A stretch of 64,000 bases of DNA from Rhodococcus rhodnii. GTDB lineage: Bacteria > Actinomycetota > Actinomycetes > Mycobacteriales > Pseudonocardiaceae. A program made the position numbers and the translations under genes. Numbering within the stretch: the stretch's first letter is position 1; every line of letters starts with the position of its first letter. The notes beneath the pieces were generated by a model. The model ran no database searches. It was not told the origin of the DNA and saw only the letters and a list, made by a program, of their open reading frames with translations. The stretch covers positions 124,001 through 188,000 of the forward strand of contig JOAA01000020.1 of the NCBI GenBank assembly GCA_000720375.1, written 5' to 3'. Shown here in pieces: positions 25,002-32,469 of this stretch.

Positions 25002-25160
25002 ATGCGTAGAACACTGGTCGTCACCGCCGCCTGCGCCACCATCCTGGTCGGTAGTCCGGCGTCCGCTGAGCCCTTGGTGTCGATCGGCGGCATCACCGTG
25101 AACTTCGGCGACATCGACGCCTTCGAGGATGTTCTTGAGCACATCACGGTCTTGAGGTGA
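25002..25160 (+). CDS. Tiny secreted peptide (52 aa)
   Basis: A short gene with good signals: AGGGAG 5 bases before the ATG, a clear Sec signal peptide of about 24 residues ending PASA, and a mature acidic peptide of about 28 residues (begins EPLVSIGGITVNFGD) with no Cys. Such short secreted peptides in actinobacteria may be signalling or surface components; I do not recognise this one. It lies 31 bases upstream of the XRE regulator that opens the Ro60-like cassette, on the same strand, so it could belong to that locus or be independent. Confidence 0.6.
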   Translation: MRRTLVVTAACATILVGSPASAEPLVSIGGITVNFGDIDAFEDVLEHITVLR

Positions 25161-25191
25161 CTCGATTCATGATCTGGGTTACCGTTGATCC

Positions 25192-25461
25192 ATGGTGCGG
25201 GCTCCCCTGACACCCCAAGAACGGGAACGCGGCAAGCAACTGGCCGCAGTATTGCGCGCGGCGCGCGGCTCGATGAGCCTGGTGCAACTGGCCGGCGAGA
25301 CCGGCCTGTCGCACGAGACGTTGCGAAAGATCGAGGCAGGCCGCATTCCGAGCCCCTCGTTCTTCACGGTCGCGGCGATCGCCGACGCTCTGGACATCTC
25401 GCTGGACTACATCGCCTCGCTGTGCACGGACGCGGACGAACACTCGCAACTACCAGCGTAA
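25192..25461 (+). CDS. Small XRE-family helix-turn-helix regulator
   Basis: An 89-residue DNA-binding protein consisting of one Cro/C1-type HTH domain (core LVQLAGETGLSHETLRKIEAG, shown in part, then the PSPSFFTVAAIADAL helix). No ribosome-binding site precedes the ATG at 25192, but TACCGT lies six bases upstream, suggesting a leaderless transcript. It stands directly before the Ro60-like gene on the same strand (147-base gap) and is the natural candidate to regulate that cassette, perhaps as an autorepressor like those of toxin-antitoxin and conflict loci. Confidence 0.85.
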   Translation: MVRAPLTPQERERGKQLAAVLRAARGSMSLVQLAGETGLSHETLRKIEAGRIPSPSFFTVAAIADALDISLDYIASLCTDADEHSQLPA

Positions 25462-25608
25462 TTCCGCTCGCGCGTGATCACGGCTGCTGCTACCGTTCGC
25501 GGGCCGGCCGTGGGACTTCGGCGCGACTTCCGTAACCCGCCTCTGAAGCGTTGTTTAGCTGTTCGTGCTCCCATTCCCCGGCCGGCGCCTGCTTTGGGGG
25601 AGGAATGG

Positions 25609-26994
25609 ATGGACCGCGTCACCGCCGAGGACATGCTCATGTTCGTCAACGCGGCGATCACGTCGAGCGGTCAGCGTGAGTTCCACAGTGCTGCCGGCGC
25701 TCAGCGGCTTTCGCTGGATTTCCTGCACGAGTACATGATCGGCAACTACCGCGACCTGTACGCCGCGACCTTGGCACTGGACATCAACGACCACAACGCC
25801 ACGTTGATCGCGCATCGGCTGCTCGTCACTTCAGCCGATGCCGACGACGACCAGAAGCGCCTGGAGGGGCAGCTCATCGGCCGCCGCCTGCGTCTTGTCG
25901 CACCACAACGGGTGTACGAGCTGTTCCGCAGGCTGCGACAGTCGCGTGTGAACAATCGACGGACCAGGGCGATCATCCGGGACTGGCTGGCACACCGGCC
26001 CGATCCGGCCTTCGACGCCGTGAAGTACCGCACACCCCTCAAGCAGGCGGTACGGCACGCGCACGTCAAGCCGGACGGTGGCGAGCTCGGGCCGTTCCTG
26101 TTCAAGGGTCAAACCCGTTATACGACGCCGATCCTGGAATCGTGGCGGCGCGCGCACTACGAGCAGGCATCCATCTACGACCTGCCGTACACGGTCGCGG
26201 AAGGCTTTGCTGCCAAACACAACATTGATCGGGCCGTCTTCCTCGAGCGGATCGCGCCCCGGATGACCAGGGTGGAACGCTTGCGACTGCAGGAATCCGC
26301 CCGTCGCAGCAAGATCGACCTCGGCGTGGACCTGGGATCGATGCCGTTGACACGGCTGTCGTCCTATGTCCTGTCCTTGCCCGTGTCGGAGCGCGCTGAG
26401 CGACGCGACGAGCTCACGGGCGCCCTGCGAGCCGCGGCGGCGAAGGTCGCGGGTCAGCGGTGGGGCCGGGTTGTCGCGGTGCTGGACGACAGCTTTTCGG
26501 CGTTCGGGTCGAGACAGAAGCGCAGGCGCCCGTTGGCAGTCGCGCTGGCCTGCCACTACCTGTGCGAGGCGATGGCGGACAGCTATGTTCCACTGTGGAC
26601 GTCCGGACGGACCGACGCACTGCTGACCTACCCACGCGGTGTGACGCCACTGGGTGAGCGGGTGCTTGAGGCGTTGGAGCACAACCCGGACAGGCTGCTC
26701 ATCGTGTCCGATGGCTGGGACAACGCGCCGGCCGGGATGGCCGCCGAGGTCCTGCGGGTCTGGCGGACGCGGCTGGATCCCCAGCACAAGGTCGGTGTCG
26801 TGCACCTCAATCCCGAGTACGACGCGGACACCTTCGACGTGAAGAAGATCGGGCACGTGCCCACGGTCGGTGTGCGGGACGCCGAGGACGTGCCCGCCTT
26901 GGTGGAGTTCGCCCGGTTCACCGAAGGCCACACCGGCCTTGCCGAGCTGAAAGCCCACTTCGACGACCGGATCGCCCGATTCCTGGAGGGATGA
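25609..26994 (+). CDS. Ro60-like protein: TROVE-like helical domain plus von Willebrand A domain
   Basis: A 461-residue protein. Residues 1 to about 270 are helical repeats with TROVE-like sequence, notably RRTRAIIRDWL followed by AVKYRTPLKQAVRHAHVK, which parallels the Kyr...H segment of Ro60. Residues about 283-445 read as a VWA domain: MIDAS D293-x-S295-x-S297 (LDDSFSAF) and a later Asp368 in IVSDGWDN. Ro60/Rsr proteins bind misfolded and Y-type RNAs and hand them to nucleases. The start at 25609 has GGGGGAGG 5 bases upstream; a GTG at 25474 would add 45 poor residues. Coupled by ATGA to the next gene. The family call rests on pattern recognition, not a search. Confidence 0.7.
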   Translation: MDRVTAEDMLMFVNAAITSSGQREFHSAAGAQRLSLDFLHEYMIGNYRDLYAATLALDINDHNATLIAHRLLVTSADADDDQKRLEGQLIGRRLRLVAPQRVYELFRRLRQSRVNNRRTRAIIRDWLAHRPDPAFDAVKYRTPLKQAVRHAHVKPDGGELGPFLFKGQTRYTTPILESWRRAHYEQASIYDLPYTVAEGFAAKHNIDRAVFLERIAPRMTRVERLRLQESARRSKIDLGVDLGSMPLTRLSSYVLSLPVSERAERRDELTGALRAAAAKVAGQRWGRVVAVLDDSFSAFGSRQKRRRPLAVALACHYLCEAMADSYVPLWTSGRTDALLTYPRGVTPLGERVLEALEHNPDRLLIVSDGWDNAPAGMAAEVLRVWRTRLDPQHKVGVVHLNPEYDADTFDVKKIGHVPTVGVRDAEDVPALVEFARFTEGHTGLAELKAHFDDRIARFLEG

Positions 26995-28139
26995 TGGCCA
27001 CACTCGACCTGACCGGCCTGTCCGTCCGGCCTTCCCAGGTGTGGGGCGGTGTCCGGCTCGTGCCGCTCGTCCGCGACGAGCCGATCGAGACCTTGCGGCT
27101 GCACGCGCAGGTTTACGGTGACTCCATCGGCATCGTGAAAGTCGATCGCCGCACGGCATACATGTCCTACATCCCACATGGGTTCGTTGCGACGTGGTCC
27201 ACCGACGGCGCTCCTGCGGCCGCGTACGGCACCGAAATCACCGAGGGCTCCCCGTCGGCGTGCCTGCGCCTGCACTTCCACCGCAGGATGGCGCAGCGCG
27301 CGGACAAGAAGCGGCTGCGTTTCCTGCCGATGCATCTCGCTGTCGAGGGATACCTGGCGCTGCACTTCGGCGGCCCGGAGATCGTGTGGGACGAGTGGTC
27401 GCAGCGCGCGATCCGCAACGGCCTTTCGCCGCGCGTCGAGGAGGCGTACTGCGGGGCGGAGGTCGACGGCCTCGCGGACGCGTTGCGGATCTTCGAAATC
27501 CACCCGGGCCAGTGTGGGGTCATGGTCTACGTGGCGGACACGTTGGCGGCCGCGTTCGTGGTGCCGCATCCGGACGACTACCGGGCGCTGCATCCCACCC
27601 TGATCCAGGACCTCTACGGCGAACTGGTCTACCAGTACGCGACGTTCGCCTCGGCCGTGCCGCAGTTCCAGGTGCGCCTGAACGAAAGCCACGTTCAGAC
27701 GCTGGCCGACTTGCGAGCCGAGGCCACCCGGCAGCATCTCGCCTGGCCGCGGTTCCACTCGTCGGCGATGGCTTCAGGTCTGCTCGACGCCAAGTACGAC
27801 ATGCGCCGCGTGTACCGGATGGGCGACTTCACGTTGACCCGATTCCTGCCTGGTTTCCAGCTCAAGCGGGAAAACCACATCGGTGAGACGATCACGGACC
27901 GACGCGGCCGCACAGCGTACTTGAAGACCTTCCGGTTGTCGGAGAACCAGGTCCGCCGTGGCCACCTGCTCACCCAGCTGGCTGTGCACGACTGGCACCT
28001 GCCGACGAGCGCGGCGGCCCTCGGCGTGACTGAGGCACAACTCGGTATGCGCCTGGAGTCCGCGGGTTTCGGGGCGTTGCTGCGTGAGGACGTGCTCGCG
28101 AGATACCGAGCTGGTCAGCGCAAGCTTCAGTCGCACTGA
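26991..28139 (+). CDS. Partner of the Ro60-like protein; ARPP-like domain protein
   Basis: A 382-residue cytoplasmic protein whose ATG overlaps the TGA of the Ro60-like gene, with GGAGGG just upstream, so the two are made together. It opens with LTGLSVRPSQVWGGVRLVPL, a pattern I associate from memory with the ARPP family (proteins linked to ADP-ribosylglycohydrolase and rhodanese-phosphatase operons); this is unverified. The last 80 residues (RRGHLLTQLAVHDWHL, then TSAAALGVTEAQL) look like a FIS/sigma54-type HTH. The middle is an alpha/beta domain with many conserved-looking His, Glu and Asp but no motif I can assign. It converges on a STAND regulator with a 13-base overlap. Confidence 0.65.
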   Translation: MMATLDLTGLSVRPSQVWGGVRLVPLVRDEPIETLRLHAQVYGDSIGIVKVDRRTAYMSYIPHGFVATWSTDGAPAAAYGTEITEGSPSACLRLHFHRRMAQRADKKRLRFLPMHLAVEGYLALHFGGPEIVWDEWSQRAIRNGLSPRVEEAYCGAEVDGLADALRIFEIHPGQCGVMVYVADTLAAAFVVPHPDDYRALHPTLIQDLYGELVYQYATFASAVPQFQVRLNESHVQTLADLRAEATRQHLAWPRFHSSAMASGLLDAKYDMRRVYRMGDFTLTRFLPGFQLKRENHIGETITDRRGRTAYLKTFRLSENQVRRGHLLTQLAVHDWHLPTSAAALGVTEAQLGMRLESAGFGALLREDVLARYRAGQRKLQSH

Positions 28140-31100
28140 CCGGCGAGCTTGGCGGCCTCCGCCGCCTGCTCCACGTTTCCCACTTGCACGAACAGATCGT
28201 GGGCGGCCCGGAACGCGTTTCGGGCCGCCTCCGGGTCGATGTCCGTGTACGCCTTGCCGAGGCTGGTCAGCGCGGTCGCGTGGAAGGAATGCCAGCCGCG
28301 GGTCCGCCAGAGCGCGACGGATTCCTCAAGGTATGGAATGGCTTTGGCCGGATGACCGTCGGCGATCTCGATCGAGCCAAGGATCTCCAGCGCCTCGCCG
28401 AGGTGGTGGCTCATGTTGTAGTCGCGGCTGAGCGAAATCGCCGCCTCGGCGGTCGGACGCGCCTCCGGATCACCGGTGTTGAAGTACAAGCGTGCCAACG
28501 CCAGCAACGTGAGCACCTCGGTGTAGTAGTCGCGAGAGGAGCGGGAGAGCTCAAGCGACTCGTCCAGCATCTGTTTGCTGCCTTCGAAGTCGCCGATCAC
28601 GCGGTGGCCGATCCCGGCGAACTGCAAGGCGGTGGCGATGCATCGGGTGTTGCCGAGTTCGCGGGCTTTGACGAGTGCGTTGTCGGCGTGGCCGATCGCG
28701 ACCAGCACGTCCCGGTTCTCGAAGTGCGCCAAGGCAAGCGATAGCTCGGCCCGGGCCTGACCGCCGAGGTGCCCGCACTCGGTCGCCAGCCGAAGTGCCT
28801 CGTCTGCCAAGGTGATCGCGTCGGTATAGGCGGCGTTCGCGGTCAGTGACCACGAACCCATCAGTGCCGCGTCCGCGACTCCTTGGGGCACACCGAGTTC
28901 GGTGAACATCTCCCTGAGCTTGAGGGATTCGTCGTACTGACGTGCCATCGCGTCTTCGTGCGCGACGTCGGCCCAGGTTGTGACGTCGATGAGGCCGCGA
29001 AGCATGACCGCCTCGCCCAACGCGTTGCCGGATTCCTGGCACAGCGCCATCACCTGGGTGTTGAGCGCGATCCAGTCGGTGTACATCCCGCGGACGTCGA
29101 AGTACTTCTCCATCCGCTGCGCCAGGTCCCACGCGAAGTCCGTCATCCCGAGGCGACAAGCCTGGCGGACGGTCGACAACAGCGCGCCACGCTCGGCGTC
29201 GAACCAGTTCGCGGCCCACTCCGGCCGGAAGTCTCCGAGGAGATGGTCCGTCGGCGGACGGGGCGCCGGACTGGCGATCGGCGCGAAGCACGGACCGGGA
29301 ACCAACGCGGACATCCGCTCGGCAAGCCCGAGCCAGCCACCCGTCCCCTGCTCCAGTGCCCGGATCCGGCTTTCCTCGGTCTCCTCCTCGGCGGCGCGTT
29401 CCGCCGCGAACAGCCGGACCAGGTCGTGGAATCGGTATCGGTACTGCCCCGCGGCATCCGTGCCGGACGCGGCCAGGAGCTGGGCGTCCACCAACGCCTC
29501 GGCGTGCTCGGTGGCCTCGTGCACCGGGCACTCAAGGAGCACGGATGCCAGCCACGGCGGGAAATCCGGCGCGCTGAACAACCCGAGCAGACGGAAAAGC
29601 CGGCGAGGCAACTCGTCCAGCCCTCGGTAGCTCAACGCGAGCGAGGCGCGGACCGCCAGATCGCCCGCGGAAAGCTGGTCCAGCCGACGCCGTTCGTCGC
29701 TGAGCATCTCGGCGAGGTGCGCCAACCGCCACGCCGGCCTGGCCGCCAGGCGCGCGCCCGCGATCCGGACAGCCAGTGGCAGTCCACCGCAAAGTTCGAC
29801 GATCTCGGTCGCCGCCGAGAGCTCAGGCGTGACCCGGTCCTCGCCGACGATCTGGGTGAACAGGTCGATGGCCTCGTCGGTGGCGAACACGTCGAGGTCG
29901 ATGCGGTGCGCACCTTCCAGCCCGATCAGCCTGGTGCGACTGGTGATCACCACCGCACAGGTCGGAGTCCCTGGCAGCAAGGGCCGGACCTGTTCCTCGG
30001 CGGCCGCGTCGTCCAGCACGATCAGGATCTTCCGGCCGTTCACCAGCGTGCGATACGTCTCCATGCGCTCATCGGGATCGGCGGGAATCGCCCGATCCGG
30101 CACACCCAGCGCACGCAGGAACCGCGCGAGGACGTCGGTGGACTTCGCCGGGGTATCGCTGGCACCACGAAGATTCGCCCAAAGCTGGCCGTCGGTGTAG
30201 GACGCGGCCGTGTTCTGGGCGACGTACACGCTCAGCGCGGTCTTCCCGATGCCGCCCATGCCGACGATCGTGGTGACGGACGACGAGCCCCAGTCGTCGG
30301 TCAAGTGCTTGCACAGCGAGGCGACCTCGGCCATCCGGCCGGTGAAATCGGGAACGCTCGGCGGCAGCAACGCCGGCGCTGACCAAGCCCTTGCTTGCAC
30401 AGCAGGCGCCCGCTCGTCGCCGGCAGGCGGTGCGGTCGGCACGAGTTCCGGGTCGGCTTCAAGGATCCGCTGATAGAGCCGCTGCAACTGCGGACTCGGC
30501 GGTACACCCAGTTCTTCTGCCAGTCGGGACCGCATCCGGTCGTAACACGTCAACGCCTCGGCCGACTGGCCTTGCCGGTACAACGCGAGCATCAGCTGAC
30601 CGGCCACGCGCTCGTTCATCGGGTCTGCTTCGAAAGCCCCGCTCACCTCGGTCAACACCTCGGCGTGCTGGCCACAACGCAGTCGCAGGTCACGCAGGTC
30701 GAACTCGGCGGACTCCCGTTCCCGCAACAACGCCACACGCTGGCTGTTGAACCACGGGTTGTCGAAACTTGCGAACGGTTCGCCGCGCCACAACGCCAAC
30801 GCCTCATGGAACAAATCCATCGCCCGCGTCGGCTCGTCGGTGCTTCGCGCGCGTGCCATCAACTGCCGGAACCGGTGCAGGTCAACGTTCGCTGGGTTGA
30901 CCGCGGCCATGTATCCGCCCGGCTGCCGGACAATCCGGACACTGCGCTCAGCGGGCGCGAGCACCTGTCTCAGCCGGGACAAATAGCCGTACAGGGGCGT
31001 GAGTCCGCTGTGTGGCGTCTGCTCGCCCCAGATCCGGGCGGCGAGATCCGCGATGGGCACCAACCGGTCGGCGTCGACGAGCAACGCGGCAAGGACATGG

Positions 31101-31186
31101 CGTTGCCGGGCATGACCCAGCTCGATCTGCTGACCGTCGACGCGCGCCTCGATCGCGCCGAGCAGACCGAACTCGACAGCCGTCAC
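28127..31186 (-). CDS. AfsR/SARP-type STAND regulator (BTAD, NB-ARC, TPR)
   Basis: A 1019-residue regulator: winged helix (residues 1-95), BTAD (about 95-245), a Pro-rich hinge, NB-ARC NTPase with Walker A GMGGIGKTA and Walker B KILIVLDDA, a winged-helix region, and long C-terminal TPRs (for example TALQFAGIGHRVIGDFEGSK). The GTG start at 31186 is chosen since GGGGGAAGGG lies upstream and the product begins with the family-typical VEFGLLGAIEARVDG; upstream codons are unlike a protein. It acts as an ATP-dependent activator, probably of a biosynthetic or conflict gene set. It converges with the Ro60-like operon. STAND proteins also guard conflict systems, so a link to that operon is possible but only positional. 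Confidence 0.92.
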   Translation of the reverse strand: MTAVEFGLLGAIEARVDGQQIELGHARQRHVLAALLVDADRLVPIADLAARIWGEQTPHSGLTPLYGYLSRLRQVLAPAERSVRIVRQPGGYMAAVNPANVDLHRFRQLMARARSTDEPTRAMDLFHEALALWRGEPFASFDNPWFNSQRVALLRERESAEFDLRDLRLRCGQHAEVLTEVSGAFEADPMNERVAGQLMLALYRQGQSAEALTCYDRMRSRLAEELGVPPSPQLQRLYQRILEADPELVPTAPPAGDERAPAVQARAWSAPALLPPSVPDFTGRMAEVASLCKHLTDDWGSSSVTTIVGMGGIGKTALSVYVAQNTAASYTDGQLWANLRGASDTPAKSTDVLARFLRALGVPDRAIPADPDERMETYRTLVNGRKILIVLDDAAAEEQVRPLLPGTPTCAVVITSRTRLIGLEGAHRIDLDVFATDEAIDLFTQIVGEDRVTPELSAATEIVELCGGLPLAVRIAGARLAARPAWRLAHLAEMLSDERRRLDQLSAGDLAVRASLALSYRGLDELPRRLFRLLGLFSAPDFPPWLASVLLECPVHEATEHAEALVDAQLLAASGTDAAGQYRYRFHDLVRLFAAERAAEEETEESRIRALEQGTGGWLGLAERMSALVPGPCFAPIASPAPRPPTDHLLGDFRPEWAANWFDAERGALLSTVRQACRLGMTDFAWDLAQRMEKYFDVRGMYTDWIALNTQVMALCQESGNALGEAVMLRGLIDVTTWADVAHEDAMARQYDESLKLREMFTELGVPQGVADAALMGSWSLTANAAYTDAITLADEALRLATECGHLGGQARAELSLALAHFENRDVLVAIGHADNALVKARELGNTRCIATALQFAGIGHRVIGDFEGSKQMLDESLELSRSSRDYYTEVLTLLALARLYFNTGDPEARPTAEAAISLSRDYNMSHHLGEALEILGSIEIADGHPAKAIPYLEESVALWRTRGWHSFHATALTSLGKAYTDIDPEAARNAFRAAHDLFVQVGNVEQAAEAAKLAGQCD

Positions 31187-31389
31187 TGCTTCCCTTCCCC
31201 CGGCGCGTGCCCTTTCTGCGGAGAGTGCCTTCAGCCTAGCTCCAGTCCGTGCTCTTTCCGGAACGTCAGCAGCAAACGTCTGGCAACCTGTGGCTCGACC
31301 GCCATCTGCTGACGGAATCATTTCGGCGAACGCGCTGTCGAACGCGTCCCGCACAGCGATCCCACGCTGCACCGGCCGATTCCAGGGTT

Positions 31390-32352
31390 TCACCCGAGTT
31401 GAACGACCGTAACCGTCGAACCGTCGGTGTGCGCGAACCTCGAGTGCACCGGATCGACCGCGATACAGCACGGACCGGTGAACCAGTCGTCCCCGACCAG
31501 GGACGACTTCACCTCCCCGGTGGCCAGCTCAGGCCATTCGGCCAGCACGTCGCCGGTGCCCACGTCATGCAGCCGAGGATGCTGGTACAGGGAGAGAACG
31601 CCATCACGTATGGCTACCAGGTCACCGAGCGGATGCGGGAATTCCCGGTGCCACACGAATTCGTTCCTTGTCAACGACCACAACCACAGGCCCTTGTCCG
31701 AGCCGATCATGACGTTGTCGCCGACGAAGCAGGCTCCTTCGACCTCAAGGGACGAAAAGTCCCGCACCTGCGCGACATCACCATCGCCGGCAAGACCACC
31801 CCTCTGGTCCCACACCCGCCGCAGGTCGTATATCGCCAAGCAGTCGAACGGCATCCAGACCCATCCGGCGCTGAGCAGGTAGTGGCCGTCAGCCGAGACA
31901 GCAAGCCGCGAATGATACAAGTCTTCGTCCAGACGGCCATCCGGCAGAGGCAGACGGTCGCCGGTCAGTGCGTCCTCGATGTCGAGCTGGCCGCTGTCTT
32001 CGGGGCAGTGCACGACTCCGGTTCGCCCATTGGGCATTGTCAGCAACGCCAACGGATACCGATAGAGATCGGCGTCGTTGTCGAACCGGCTCAACTCACG
32101 GATCACACTGCCATCGGGTGCTACGAGCAAAGCCTTGGTGCCGACGGTGTTCACAAGGGCGAACACGTCTCCCTTCGGCGACACCACGACCGAATCGAGA
32201 TTGTCGTCATACCCCTCGCCACGTTCCAGACACGGCGACCCGTCCAAGGGAATCCGGCGAAACCGGTCGGAAACGTCGAACAACTCACCGCCAATCCACG
32301 CCAGCGTCCAGGCACCCGCGTCCCGGACCACAACACGGCTGATTTCTCTCAC
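31390..32352 (-). CDS. Beta-propeller-like hypothetical protein
   Basis: A 320-residue soluble protein with no signal peptide. It shows about six repeating modules of roughly 45 residues with SPKGDVFALV, SADGHYLLSAG and DGSTVTVVQLG type blocks, as in WD40/YVTN propellers. The GTG start at 32352 has GGAG 11 bases upstream. It probably serves as a protein-interaction scaffold or sensor; no enzyme motif seen. It is divergent from the LLM-FAD gene across a 117-base region with nested inverted repeats, so it may share regulation with that operon. Confidence 0.8.
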   Translation of the reverse strand: MREISRVVVRDAGAWTLAWIGGELFDVSDRFRRIPLDGSPCLERGEGYDDNLDSVVVSPKGDVFALVNTVGTKALLVAPDGSVIRELSRFDNDADLYRYPLALLTMPNGRTGVVHCPEDSGQLDIEDALTGDRLPLPDGRLDEDLYHSRLAVSADGHYLLSAGWVWMPFDCLAIYDLRRVWDQRGGLAGDGDVAQVRDFSSLEVEGACFVGDNVMIGSDKGLWLWSLTRNEFVWHREFPHPLGDLVAIRDGVLSLYQHPRLHDVGTGDVLAEWPELATGEVKSSLVGDDWFTGPCCIAVDPVHSRFAHTDGSTVTVVQLG

Positions 32353-32371
32353 ACCACGAGTATCTCCACAC

Positions 32372-32454
32372 CAGTCACCTGGATTACGGGAATGTTCTGC
32401 TGGGCAACTGTGTTGTCGTAAATATCATCTTCCAACAAGATGATCTGGTGACTG
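32372..32454. promoter_or_regulatory. Nested inverted repeats, candidate MarR operator
   Basis: ATCATCTT (32424-32431) and AAGATGAT (32437-32444) form a perfect 8-base dyad with a 5-base centre, 26 bases before the LLM-FAD start. An outer pair CAGTCACC (32372-32379) and GGTGACTG (32447-32454) encloses it. The MarR regulator encoded at the end of the operon is the likely ligand-responsive repressor. Confidence 0.6.
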
Positions 32455-32469
32455 ACGAGTGAGGTTGGA

